Below, in pieces: positions 16,244-24,976 of a stretch of 64,000 bases of DNA. The position numbers and the translations under genes are program-made. Numbering within the stretch: position 1 is the stretch's first letter; each line of letters starts with the position of its first letter. Source of the stretch: Tritonibacter scottomollicae (GTDB lineage Bacteria; Pseudomonadota; Alphaproteobacteria; Rhodobacterales; Rhodobacteraceae); assembly GCF_003003215.1 (NCBI RefSeq), contig NZ_PVUF01000010.1:1-64000 (forward strand). Direction: 5' to 3'. The notes beneath the pieces are model-generated. The model worked only from the letters and a program-made list of their open reading frames with translations. It searched no databases and was not told where the DNA came from.

Positions 16244-16607
16244 ACTGCTGGGGCAGACGAACAAGTCGAAATGGTGACTCTGCACGAGTTTTGACAGGCG
16301 CGGCGTGCCGCGATGCGCATTGTTCCAGTTGTCTCGGCAGTCGAACGCGGTGTGTCGGTAGCATCGTCGCTATTGCAGGTATGATCGGCGGCGAAGGAAT
16401 CTACTGCGCGTCAAATTGCCAATCACCGAACCGGTGTACCGCCAAGAGATCGTTTTTCTCCGCCAATGAAGTTGGGGAAAGCGCGCAGGTCAGCGGGGCG
16501 TTAAAAGTGGATACTTGTCGCAAAAGAGGGCGTTGGCGCGGGTGGGGCAGGCTAGAACCGTCCATGACCGCATTCTGCAAATTGCTAGGACCGTAAGGAC
16601 GACGTGA
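16244..16607. other. intergenic region, no supported gene
   Basis: These 364 bp lie between the beta-galactosidase stop and the Lrp-type regulator. The only open frames give low-complexity Cys/Arg-rich strings. The stretch around 16496-16525 (GCGTTAAAAGTGGATACTTG) is reminiscent of IS21-type element ends, but there is no partner repeat or transposase, so I do not call an element. The Lrp promoter must lie here; no convincing -35/-10 pair was found. Confidence 0.5.
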
Positions 16608-17138
16608 ATGAAACAGCTTGCCCTTGATGCCGCAGACATTCGTATTCTGAGTGCGCTGCAGAGACACGGCCAGTTGAGCAAAGCAAGACTGGCAGAGATT
16701 TGCAGTCTTTCGGCGACGCCCTGCTGGGCACGGCTGACTCGGTTGAAAGCTGCCGGGTATATTCGCGGCTATCATGCTGACATCGCATTGGCGCAACTGG
16801 CTGATTTCGCCCAAGTGATTGTGACAGTCTCGTTGAGCCGTCACCGGAAGATAGACTTTGATCGTTTCGAGGCCTTCATCAACAGTCGGGACGAGATCAT
16901 TGACTGCATCGCCACGGGTGGCGGGGTCGACTACATCATGAAGGTGATCACCCCCACGCTCTCTGCGTTTCAGGATCTGATGGAAGAGTTTCATGCCGAA
17001 GATCTCGGCATTGATCGCTACATGACTCATTTCGCGACGCGGCAGGTGAAGTCAGCCTTGCCCAGTATCGCAAAGCTGGCATCTGCGAACGTCAAAAATA
17101 GGCAAGCCGGTCCAATCGGTCCTGTTGGAGGGCAATAA
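16608..17138 (+). CDS. Lrp/AsnC-family transcriptional regulator
   Basis: A 176-residue regulator. The N-terminal helix-turn-helix spans ~8-55 (DAADIRILSALQRHGQLSKARLAEICSLSATPCWARLTRLKAAGYI), and the C-terminal RAM/AsnC ligand domain includes FAQVIVTVSLSRHR and DCIATGGGVDYIMKVITPTL. Lrp regulators often respond to amino acids and act on adjacent genes. It stands 127 bp upstream of the GcvT/DmdA-like gene in the same direction, so it is the likely local regulator of that group. It is slightly longer at the C-terminus than the common ~155 residues. Confidence 0.88.
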   Translation: MKQLALDAADIRILSALQRHGQLSKARLAEICSLSATPCWARLTRLKAAGYIRGYHADIALAQLADFAQVIVTVSLSRHRKIDFDRFEAFINSRDEIIDCIATGGGVDYIMKVITPTLSAFQDLMEEFHAEDLGIDRYMTHFATRQVKSALPSIAKLASANVKNRQAGPIGPVGGQ

Positions 17139-17265
17139 ACGGCCTGACCAGACTGCGAATTGAAAAACTTCAGTCCACAGTCGCTGCATCTCTCGGACTA
17201 TATCTCGGACAGAGTTTGGCAGTTTGTGGTCGGGAGGATCACGGACAAAACGGGAGGACGTTTCA

Positions 17266-18405
17266 ATGCACGCAGATGATTTTGGTTTCGGCACACAGAT
17301 CCGCAAATCACCCTATTTTGACGCAACTGTGCGTTGGGGCGCGCAAGGGTTTTCGGTCTACAATCACATGTATATCCCACGTGATTTCGGGGATCCGGAG
17401 CAGAACTTCTGGAACCTCGTGAACGACGCGATCCTGTGTGATGTCGCCGTTGAGCGGCAGGTCGAAATTACCGGTCCGGATGCCGCGCAATTCACCCAGA
17501 TGCTGACCTGCCGTGACCTGTCCAAGATGGCTGTGGGACAGTGCAAATACATTCTGATCACAAACGCCGATGGCGGCATCCTGAATGACCCTATCTTGCT
17601 GCGCCTCGCTGAAAACCACTTTTGGATTTCGCTGGCCGACAGTGATATTCTGCTGTGGGCGCAAGGGGTTGCGATCAATTCCGGCCTTGATGTCACGATC
17701 GGTGAACCTGATGTCTCGCCGCTGCAATTGCAGGGTCCCATGTCGGGTGAGATCATGAAAGCGCTGTTCGGTGACGACATTATGGACCTGCGCTACTACT
17801 GGCTGCGGGAGGTTGAACTGAACGGCATCCCGCTGGTGGTGTCCCGCACCGGCTGGTCGAGCGAGCTGGGGTATGAGATCTACCTGCGTGACGGCTCCAA
17901 GGGTGATCTGCTTTGGGAGACGATCATGGCCGCGGGGCTGGAGTTTGGCCTGAAGCCTGGTCACACGTCGTCCATCCGGCGTATCGAGGGCGGGATGCTG
18001 TCCTATCACGCGGATGCGGACATGGGTACCAACCCGTTCGAGCTGGGTTTTGACCGGCTGGTGAACCTTGACATGGAGGCCGACTTTATCGGCAAAGCCG
18101 CGCTGCGCCGGATCAAGGAAGAAGGCGTCAGCCGCAAGCAGGTGGGTCTGATCCTCGACGGTGCGCCACTTACCGGGCCGAACACGACCTTCTGGGGGGT
18201 GCAGTCCGCCGGTGAGGAAATCGGCAAGGTGACATCCGCGGTCTATTCACCACGTCTGGAGAAGAACATCGCATTGGCTATGGTTGCCGCAGAGCATGCC
18301 AACATTGGCGCAGAGGTCGAGGTGGTGACCAATTCCGGCCCCGCCCGTGCGACCATCTGTGAGCGTCCGTTCTATGATCCCAAAAAGCAGATCGCAGCGG
18401 CGTAA
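17266..18405 (+). CDS. GcvT/DmdA-family tetrahydrofolate-dependent methyltransferase
   Basis: A 379-residue protein of the aminomethyltransferase fold. The ATG at 17266 has a GGGAGG ribosome site; an upstream in-frame codon at 17224 is less likely. The stretch FSVYNHMYIPRDFG, the segments DVAVERQVEITGPDA and CRDLSKMAVGQCKY, and the following GGILNDPILLRLAENHFWISLADSD resemble the dimethylsulfoniopropionate demethylase DmdA more than the glycine-cleavage T protein, as I recall those families. It would transfer a methyl or C1 unit from a substrate to tetrahydrofolate. No GcvH or GcvP gene is nearby, which argues against glycine cleavage. The substrate (DMSP or another methylated compound) cannot be settled by eye. 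Confidence 0.75.
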   Translation: MHADDFGFGTQIRKSPYFDATVRWGAQGFSVYNHMYIPRDFGDPEQNFWNLVNDAILCDVAVERQVEITGPDAAQFTQMLTCRDLSKMAVGQCKYILITNADGGILNDPILLRLAENHFWISLADSDILLWAQGVAINSGLDVTIGEPDVSPLQLQGPMSGEIMKALFGDDIMDLRYYWLREVELNGIPLVVSRTGWSSELGYEIYLRDGSKGDLLWETIMAAGLEFGLKPGHTSSIRRIEGGMLSYHADADMGTNPFELGFDRLVNLDMEADFIGKAALRRIKEEGVSRKQVGLILDGAPLTGPNTTFWGVQSAGEEIGKVTSAVYSPRLEKNIALAMVAAEHANIGAEVEVVTNSGPARATICERPFYDPKKQIAAA

Positions 18406-18430
18406 GGCATCTTCAGCAAAGGCAATTCAA

Positions 18431-18880
18431 ATGTCAGACCTCGCCATTGAGCTGCATTGGCAGCGTGCGGCACCTGTGTTTCAGACAGGGACATATTCCA
18501 ACGAACATACGGTTCAGTACAACAACCGCTATGACATGCTTGTGGACTCCGCCCCAGACTGGGGCGGAGATCCGGACAACACAAACCCCGAACAGGCGCT
18601 GGCTTCGGCGCTGTCCAGTTGCCACATGATGACCTTTCTGGCGCTGGCGGCCAAAGCGGGTTGGCCGGTGGCAAGCTATCACGATTACGCTGAGGCGCAT
18701 CTGGGCAAAAACCCAAAGGGGCAAATGTCGGTGACCCGGATCGATCTGCATCCCGTGGTGCGTTTCGATACCGGGTTTGCCGTTACCACCGAAGAACTGG
18801 CGCAAATGCAGGACCGCGCGCATCGATATTGCTTTATCGCCAATACTTTGGCTGACAGTGTAGAAATCAACATAGTTTGA
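18431..18880 (+). CDS. OsmC/Ohr-family peroxiredoxin-like protein
   Basis: A 149-residue OsmC-fold protein. Both family cysteines are present: Cys64 in LSSCHMMTFLALAAKAG and Cys134 in HRYCFIANTL. OsmC/Ohr proteins reduce organic hydroperoxides with these two thiols. The ATG at 18431 is 25 bases after the methyltransferase stop and gives the normal N-terminus; an upstream frame reaching back into that gene is not used. Its place in this group may reflect protection from reactive sulfur or peroxide species, but that is inference. Confidence 0.85.
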   Translation: MSDLAIELHWQRAAPVFQTGTYSNEHTVQYNNRYDMLVDSAPDWGGDPDNTNPEQALASALSSCHMMTFLALAAKAGWPVASYHDYAEAHLGKNPKGQMSVTRIDLHPVVRFDTGFAVTTEELAQMQDRAHRYCFIANTLADSVEINIV

Positions 18881-18901
18881 AACCCCGAAAGGAGTATCGT
18901 C

Positions 18902-19702
18902 GTGAGCACCTCCGACATCCTGCAGCGTGATCTGGACGCGAGCGGAATTCTACGGCTGACACTGAATGATGTTGGGCGGCGCAATGCACTGTCCGAGGCG
19001 ATGCTGGCAGAGCTCGGCGCGGCCTTTGATGCAGCGGGGGCGGACCAAGCCGTGCGCGTCGTTGTTCTGGCCGCCAACGGTCCTGCGTTTTGTGCCGGTC
19101 ACGACCTGAAGGAAATGACGGCGGGGCGCAGCGCAGACGATGGTGGCAAAGCATATTTTGCCAAGATCATGTCGATGTGTGCGGGCGTCATGCAGGGCAT
19201 CGTGAATTGCCCCAAGCCGGTCATCGCCGAAGTCACCGGTGTTGCGACTGCCGCCGGCTGCCAGCTGGTTGCAAGCTGCGATTTGGCGATTGCGTCGGAT
19301 AGCGCATCATTCAGCACGCCCGGCGTTCATATCGGGCTGTTCTGCTCCACCCCAATGGTGGCGCTGTCGCGCAATGTGGCGAACAAACACGCGATGGAGA
19401 TGTTGCTGACGGGCGATATGACGTCAGCCACGCGGGCGGCGGAGATCGGTCTTGTAAACCACGCCGTTGCGTCAGACGTGTTGCAAGACACGACGATGGA
19501 GCTTGCACGCAAGATCGCATCCAAATCCAGCATGACACTGGCGACCGGAAAACGTGCCTTTTACGCGCAGCGCGAAATGACGCTGTCTGACGCCTATGAC
19601 TACGCCTCCCGCGTGATGGTCGAAAATATGCTGGCGCAGGACGCGCGCGAAGGTATCAGCGCATTCATTGAAAAGCGCAGCCCCCATTGGCAGGACGCCT
19701 GA
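18902..19702 (+). CDS. enoyl-CoA hydratase/isomerase-family protein lacking both catalytic glutamates
   Basis: A 266-residue crotonase-fold protein starting at GTG (18902) behind an AAAGGAG site. The CoA-binding elements are present (RNALSEAML, AFCAGHDLKEM, oxyanion-hole region GVATAAGCQLVASCD). At the two positions that carry the acid/base glutamates in true hydratases it has Gln121 (GCQLVASCD) and Gly141 (STPGVHIGL). This pattern resembles the ECHDC3-like branch. It is therefore unlikely to hydrate enoyl-CoA, including methylthioacryloyl-CoA, by the usual mechanism; a thioesterase-, isomerase- or decarboxylase-like role is possible. It lies 3 bp before the acyl-CoA synthetase gene, so the pair is probably coupled. 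Confidence 0.85.
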   Translation: MSTSDILQRDLDASGILRLTLNDVGRRNALSEAMLAELGAAFDAAGADQAVRVVVLAANGPAFCAGHDLKEMTAGRSADDGGKAYFAKIMSMCAGVMQGIVNCPKPVIAEVTGVATAAGCQLVASCDLAIASDSASFSTPGVHIGLFCSTPMVALSRNVANKHAMEMLLTGDMTSATRAAEIGLVNHAVASDVLQDTTMELARKIASKSSMTLATGKRAFYAQREMTLSDAYDYASRVMVENMLAQDAREGISAFIEKRSPHWQDA

Positions 19703-19705
19703 GAG

Positions 19706-21337
19706 ATGAGTGCGAACCCCTACGATACCGACCTGGACCGCAATCCCGCAAACCACCAGCCGCTGACACCGCTGACATTTCTGGAACGGGCGGCGTTGGT
19801 CTTTCCGGAACACACAGCGATCGTGCATGGCGCGTTGCGTCGCAGCTATGCGGAGTTTTACGCGCGGTCGCGCCAACTGGCGTCTGCTTTGGCGCAGCAG
19901 GCCATCGGGCGTGGGGATACGGTGTCTGCCGTGCTGGCCAATACGCCTGCAATGCTGGAATGCCACTATGGTGTGCCCATGTGTGGTGCAGTTTTGCACT
20001 CGGTGAATACACGCCTTGATGCATCCGTGATCGCGTTTCAGCTGGACCACGCCATGTCGAAAGTGGTCATTGTGGATCGCGAATTCATGCCTCTGGTGCA
20101 AGAGGCGCTGGCACTGGCAACAGTGAAGCCGCTGATCATTCAGTACAATGATCCTGAGTTCTCCGAGCCTGAGATCCAAACTGATCTGCAGGACTATGAC
20201 GCGTTTCTCGCCACGGGTGATCCCGATTTTGACTGGCTGATGCCGCTGGATGAATGGGACGCGATTTCAATCAACTACACCTCCGGCACCACCGGCGACC
20301 CGAAGGGCGTGGTCTCGCATCATCGTGGTGCTTACCTCTTGGCACAGGGCAATGCGCTGACCACCTCGATGGCGAAACATGCGGTCTATCTCTGGACCCT
20401 GCCGATGTTCCACTGCAACGGCTGGTGTTTCCCCTGGACCCTGTCGGCGATTATCGGAACCCATGTGTGTTTGCGCCAGGTCAGGGCAGAGCCGATCTGG
20501 ACCGCCTTGGCGGAGGAGGGCGTCACCCATCTCTGCGGCGCACCGATCGTGATGTCTCTGATGATCTCTGCCCCCGAAGCTCAAAAACGCCCTCTCAGCC
20601 AGACGGTTCAGGTCTTCACGGCCGCCGCCCCGCCGCCCGAAAAGCTGTTGGCAGATATGAAAGCCGCAGGTTTCGACGTGACGCATCTTTATGGGCTGAC
20701 CGAAACCTACGGACCCGCCGTGGTGAATGACTGGCATCAAGACTGGTCAAACCTGCCTGCGGCGGAACAAGCGGCGTTGAAATCCCGTCAGGGCGTGCGC
20801 TATCTGCCGCTCGAAGGTCTTGACGTGTTGAACCCCGAAACCATGCAGCCCGTGCCGCGTGACGGCAAAACCATGGGCGAGGTGATGTTTCGCGGCAACG
20901 TCGTGATGAAGGGCTACTTTCGCAATCCTGCAGCCACGCAGGCGGCTTTTGCGGGGGGATGGTTCCATTCCGGTGATCTGGGGGTGCGGCACGCGGATGG
21001 CTATATCCAGCTCAAGGATCGCTCCAAGGACATCATCATTTCGGGGGGCGAGAATATTTCGTCGATCGAGGTGGAAGAAGCGCTGTATCGCCATCCTGCG
21101 GTTGAGACTGTCGCAGTGGTTGCGATGCCTCACGAAAAATGGGGCGAAACGCCCTGCGCTTTTGTGGAATTGGTCGGCGGTGAAACCGTGGATGCGACAG
21201 TCTTGCGTGCGTGGTGCAAAGAACAGCTGGCGTCCTACAAAGTACCGGGACAGTTCGTGTTCATGCCGATCCCACGCACCTCCACTGGCAAAATCCAGAA
21301 GTTCGTCCTGCGCGAACACGCCAAAGAGCTGGCATAA
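19706..21337 (+). CDS. acyl-CoA synthetase (AMP-forming ANL superfamily)
   Basis: A 543-residue ligase activating a carboxylic acid to its CoA thioester via an acyl-AMP. Visible motifs are the P-loop YTSGTTGDPKG (~residues 190-200), YGLTETYGP, the hinge region GYIQLKDRSKDIIISGGENISSIEVEE and the catalytic lysine Lys529 in RTSTGKIQKFVLRE. The length and N-terminus (NPANHQPLTPLTFLERAA) fit the medium/short-chain synthetase group that also contains methylmercaptopropionate-CoA ligases. The substrate is unknown. It is the last gene of the group beginning at 17266. Confidence 0.9.
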   Translation: MSANPYDTDLDRNPANHQPLTPLTFLERAALVFPEHTAIVHGALRRSYAEFYARSRQLASALAQQAIGRGDTVSAVLANTPAMLECHYGVPMCGAVLHSVNTRLDASVIAFQLDHAMSKVVIVDREFMPLVQEALALATVKPLIIQYNDPEFSEPEIQTDLQDYDAFLATGDPDFDWLMPLDEWDAISINYTSGTTGDPKGVVSHHRGAYLLAQGNALTTSMAKHAVYLWTLPMFHCNGWCFPWTLSAIIGTHVCLRQVRAEPIWTALAEEGVTHLCGAPIVMSLMISAPEAQKRPLSQTVQVFTAAAPPPEKLLADMKAAGFDVTHLYGLTETYGPAVVNDWHQDWSNLPAAEQAALKSRQGVRYLPLEGLDVLNPETMQPVPRDGKTMGEVMFRGNVVMKGYFRNPAATQAAFAGGWFHSGDLGVRHADGYIQLKDRSKDIIISGGENISSIEVEEALYRHPAVETVAVVAMPHEKWGETPCAFVELVGGETVDATVLRAWCKEQLASYKVPGQFVFMPIPRTSTGKIQKFVLREHAKELA

Positions 21338-21538
21338 CGTGAAACGGCAAGGCAACTGGCTCTCGTATGGGTTCACACTTGCGAGCAGCCTGACAGCATA
21401 TGGCGGTGAAAAACGTTGATCGTCGGCGGTTTGTCCTACCGTGTGTAGTGATATCGGAGGCCGGGCACGCAAGCACCAACAACAACTCCACTATGTGTTG
21501 TCCTCAGGCTAAGACAGATCCGCCAAGGCCACCGCGCT

Positions 21539-24500
21539 CTAAAGCTCATGAACAATGGGTGGCGTGGTGCAAACGGCCTTGGCGATCTCGACCACATGCC
21601 GGTGATGGGTCAGGTAAATCGCCTGTCCTCGTCCACCTATGGTTTCCATGACGCGACACGCGGCACTGGTGCGCGCCTCATCGAAGGTTTCAAAAATATC
21701 ATCGCAGAAAAAGGGAAGTGTCGTGCCTTGAGCGACAAGCTGATCATGCGCCGCTGCACGCAGGGCCAGATACAGCTGGAACCGCGTGCCCTTTGACATT
21801 TCATCCGCCCTTTTGCTGACGCCATTATTGTCAACGGCCAGCAAAACCTCGCTATCCTTGTCGATCTGGGTGCTGAGGGAGGGGTAGGCACCATGTGTGA
21901 GGCTGGAGAAACACTGCTCTGTCGCCGTTAGCATTCCGCTGCGGTGACTGTCACGGTAGCGTCGAATTGCGTCGGAGGCGAGGTGATGACCCAAGGACAA
22001 CTCAAGATGCTCCACTGCAGCGTCCTCCAACTGAAGTTCCAGCATCGCCTTTTGTTCGACCAGCGTGGCAACCGCGTCGTCGCCCTTGATCGCGGCAAGG
22101 GCATGTTCCGCCGTGACCCGCGCTTGGATTGATCGGGTCAGCTCTTCTTCGGCGTGGGCAAGGTCGGAGCCGTGGCTTTCCAGTGCGGCCTCCAGTGCGG
22201 TGACCGAGGTTTGAGAAAGCTCAGCCCGAGCCGCCTCCATATCGGTGGTTTCAAGCTCGGACAGGACTTCGCGGGTGCGCTTTTCAAGCAAGGCGCGGTC
22301 TTCGATCACCTTCTGTGCGCGGGTTACGACCTCACGCAGACGATCAACATCCTGCAGCGCGTCAGGCTTCGGGAAGATTGATGCGATCGCCGCGACCTCT
22401 TGATCGATGGCATTTTGCGCTTTTGTGTGGGTGTCTTTGTCGGCCTTGGCGGCCGTTATTGCAGTGTCGATTGCCTCGCGCTTCTCCCGGGCCAAGCGCG
22501 CGTCTTCGGCGAGTGATTTGAGCGCCGCGTATGCTTCGGCGGCCGTGGTTTGGGCTGGAACATCATGAGCGTGCGCTAAGGTGCTGATTTCCGTGATGAA
22601 CTGCCTTTGGTCGGCCTGCATTGTTGTGACCCTTCGCGCAGCATTCGCGCGGGTCTTCTCGTACTCGCGCAAGGCGCGCAGCGGTTCCAAAGAGGCCATC
22701 AGACGTTCTGGCGAAAGCAGCGCTCCGGCAAGGTCATTGACAAGCGCGCGCCAGGTCCGGTCGGCACTTTCCTTGGCTTTAAGTGCGTCTGCGTGGCGCT
22801 CTCTACGACGGCAAAGATCACGTTGCGCCTGTTGCAGTACGTGCTCGGCCTTTACACGCATCTCTGCGCGTTTGCGCTCCTCCTCGGCCAGACGTCTTGC
22901 CGTTTTCAGGGCGATATCGAGATCTGCAGGAGCGACCGGCAGAACAGCTGAAAGCTCTGCCATCAGGGCGTCGGCGCGCTGAAGTGTTGATTGATGCGCC
23001 TCTTGCGTTTCCCAGAGGGCCTGCGCGTCGTCACTGGCCACCTCGTGTCGATGCACCCATTCCAGCCACTCGGCAGGCATGATGCTGGCGGCAAGCCCCA
23101 CTTGGGTTGCTGCCGCATGGACCGCCGCCTCGATGGTAGAGAGTTCTTGGCGCAGGGATGCGAGACGCGTTTCGGTCTGTGCTGCGCGTGCGCGCGCCTC
23201 AGCTTCGGCCTGTGAAATCTCGCGCAGCTGTGCCAGTTCGCGATGCTGCGCCAGTCGCGCATCTGCGGCATTGTCATGCAGTTGCATCGCCGTGTGAAAA
23301 CTGTTGGCAGTGCCGGTGTCTAATGCGGCGAGATGCTCTGACCATCGAGCGTCACGCAGTCCGCGCAACTCCTCAGACTCTGCGTCAGAGACAACCTTTG
23401 CACTCCGTGTCAGTGCGTTGGCGTGGGCGGCGCGCGCCTCCGCATCCTCTAGGTACTCGTCCCGTTTGTCCGTCGTCTTACGAAGCTCGCGCAGCACGTC
23501 CTGATGGCGTTCGGACCAGATTATTGCCTGCTGGCGCGAACTTGGGCAGACGGGCGGCGCGTCGAATGTGACACCGTTAAGGGCGAGCGCCGAAAGGTCT
23601 CGTCGGAGCTTGGCCTGCGCAACCCCGATTGCTTGCAGCGCAGCTGCATGGGCGGGCGCAAGACTGTCCGCATCAAACCGGAGCAGAATGTCACCAACCT
23701 TTTCCGGAGCCTCGGAGGAGGGCATGTCAGCTTGCAAGGCTTGGGTGGCGGCGTCCACGCGCTCTTGCAGTTCTACGACTTCGTCGGCCTCGGCCGCTTC
23801 TTTTGAAATGGCCAAGCGCAGCCGCTCTCCGGCAGTCTCCAATTCGGCGATATCGGCGCTCGACAGGATAAGGTCTTGCAGATCCGTATCCGGCGATGTG
23901 ATGCCTAGATCCACGGCTGCCTGCCGCATGGCTGTCTCTGCCGCTTGATGTTCGTCCTGTCGCCTTTTGAGGTCGAGATGTGCGGTGCGGTCGCGCGCAG
24001 CAAGATCCTCCAGCGCTTCCAAGGCGGTCGCGAGCTCAAGACGCTCTGGCGCAACCGCGAGCGCTGCGCGATCTTTTTCCAGTGCCGCGATTTCATCGGT
24101 CAGGCGTGCAATGTTCTGCGTGGCGACGCCGCGATCACTGCGCAGCTCAATCAGGCGCTCGGGATGAAAGTCGAGATGCTCGGGATAGTCGGACCAAGGC
24201 GCTATGTTTTGCTCAAGCTCGCGTATCTCAGCGATCAGCGGCAGTGCGCGTCGTTGCGCCTCTGTGCGGGCCTTCGCTCTGTTTAACGCATCGCGTGCCG
24301 TGCGCGCAGCCTGTTCGGCGACCTGTGCCTTCCCAAGATCTCGTTTGAGCGCCTTCCACGCGCTGGCGGTCACGTCGCGCGCCTTGATGTCCTTTTCGAC
24401 TTCCATCAGGGCGCGTTTTAGTTCTGCGATGCGTGTGGTGCGGCCGCGTTTTTTCCAGAGCGCGTCAGCTCTTTCACGAATACCGTCCAGAACGCTGCTG

Positions 24501-24976
24501 AGGTCGGCGACCCCCGCCGCAGCAGAAAAGAGCAGGCGCCCTATATCGCCTTCGGCGTTGGCGATTTCTTCGCCGCCCCTTTCGATCGTTTCATCGTCGA
24601 GGCAGAGAAGGCGGCGGTAATCCAGTTCTGATAGGCCGGCCAAATGAGCGGACAGCGCCGCTTCCGGTACGGGAGTACCAGTATCATCCACCAGCGCGCC
24701 GTTACTGGTAGGCAGACGGGTGAAATTTCGCAGCTCCCCGTCGAAATCCAGCATCGCGGAGATTTTCAGGTTCTTGCGCGGGTGCTTGAACGCGTAGCTC
24801 TCGCGTGTTGGAAAGCCGTAAAACAGCCGCAAGACGGCTTCCATCGTGGTGGTTTTACCAGCTTCGTTGGGGCCATAGATGATGTGAAAATCATGTCCAT
24901 CACCCGCAGCTCCGAAGTCGAACTGCCGGTTGGTAAAATGGCCGAAGCGGTCGAGGGAAAGCCGTTGGATCCGCAT
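21539..24976 (-). CDS. YhaN-like (SbcC/RecN-like) AAA ATPase with long coiled coil
   Basis: A 1145-residue SMC-like ATPase. Walker A is GPNEAGKTTT (~residues 35-44) in an N-terminal head with FTRLPTSNGALVDD and an LCLDDETIERGG segment characteristic of YhaN. The middle ~800 residues are almost entirely Ala/Glu/Arg/Leu-rich heptad sequence, meaning long coiled coils. The C-terminal head has the ABC-like signature MSKGTRFQLYLALR and Walker B LPFFCDDIFETFDEAR. It overlaps the nuclease gene by 1 bp (TAATG). Such pairs form Mre11-Rad50-like assemblies acting on DNA ends; the specific role of YhaN-type proteins is poorly known. Confidence 0.88.
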   Translation of the reverse strand: MRIQRLSLDRFGHFTNRQFDFGAAGDGHDFHIIYGPNEAGKTTTMEAVLRLFYGFPTRESYAFKHPRKNLKISAMLDFDGELRNFTRLPTSNGALVDDTGTPVPEAALSAHLAGLSELDYRRLLCLDDETIERGGEEIANAEGDIGRLLFSAAAGVADLSSVLDGIRERADALWKKRGRTTRIAELKRALMEVEKDIKARDVTASAWKALKRDLGKAQVAEQAARTARDALNRAKARTEAQRRALPLIAEIRELEQNIAPWSDYPEHLDFHPERLIELRSDRGVATQNIARLTDEIAALEKDRAALAVAPERLELATALEALEDLAARDRTAHLDLKRRQDEHQAAETAMRQAAVDLGITSPDTDLQDLILSSADIAELETAGERLRLAISKEAAEADEVVELQERVDAATQALQADMPSSEAPEKVGDILLRFDADSLAPAHAAALQAIGVAQAKLRRDLSALALNGVTFDAPPVCPSSRQQAIIWSERHQDVLRELRKTTDKRDEYLEDAEARAAHANALTRSAKVVSDAESEELRGLRDARWSEHLAALDTGTANSFHTAMQLHDNAADARLAQHRELAQLREISQAEAEARARAAQTETRLASLRQELSTIEAAVHAAATQVGLAASIMPAEWLEWVHRHEVASDDAQALWETQEAHQSTLQRADALMAELSAVLPVAPADLDIALKTARRLAEEERKRAEMRVKAEHVLQQAQRDLCRRRERHADALKAKESADRTWRALVNDLAGALLSPERLMASLEPLRALREYEKTRANAARRVTTMQADQRQFITEISTLAHAHDVPAQTTAAEAYAALKSLAEDARLAREKREAIDTAITAAKADKDTHTKAQNAIDQEVAAIASIFPKPDALQDVDRLREVVTRAQKVIEDRALLEKRTREVLSELETTDMEAARAELSQTSVTALEAALESHGSDLAHAEEELTRSIQARVTAEHALAAIKGDDAVATLVEQKAMLELQLEDAAVEHLELSLGHHLASDAIRRYRDSHRSGMLTATEQCFSSLTHGAYPSLSTQIDKDSEVLLAVDNNGVSKRADEMSKGTRFQLYLALRAAAHDQLVAQGTTLPFFCDDIFETFDEARTSAACRVMETIGGRGQAIYLTHHRHVVEIAKAVCTTPPIVHEL

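Noticed and set aside
16496-16525. Possible IS21-type element end before the Lrp gene
   Set aside because: Only a vague similarity; no second terminal repeat, target duplication or transposase nearby.
17266-18405. Glycine cleavage system T protein (gcvT)
   Set aside because: No gcvH or gcvP nearby and the sequence reads closer to DmdA-type proteins, so a plain gcvT label was not used.
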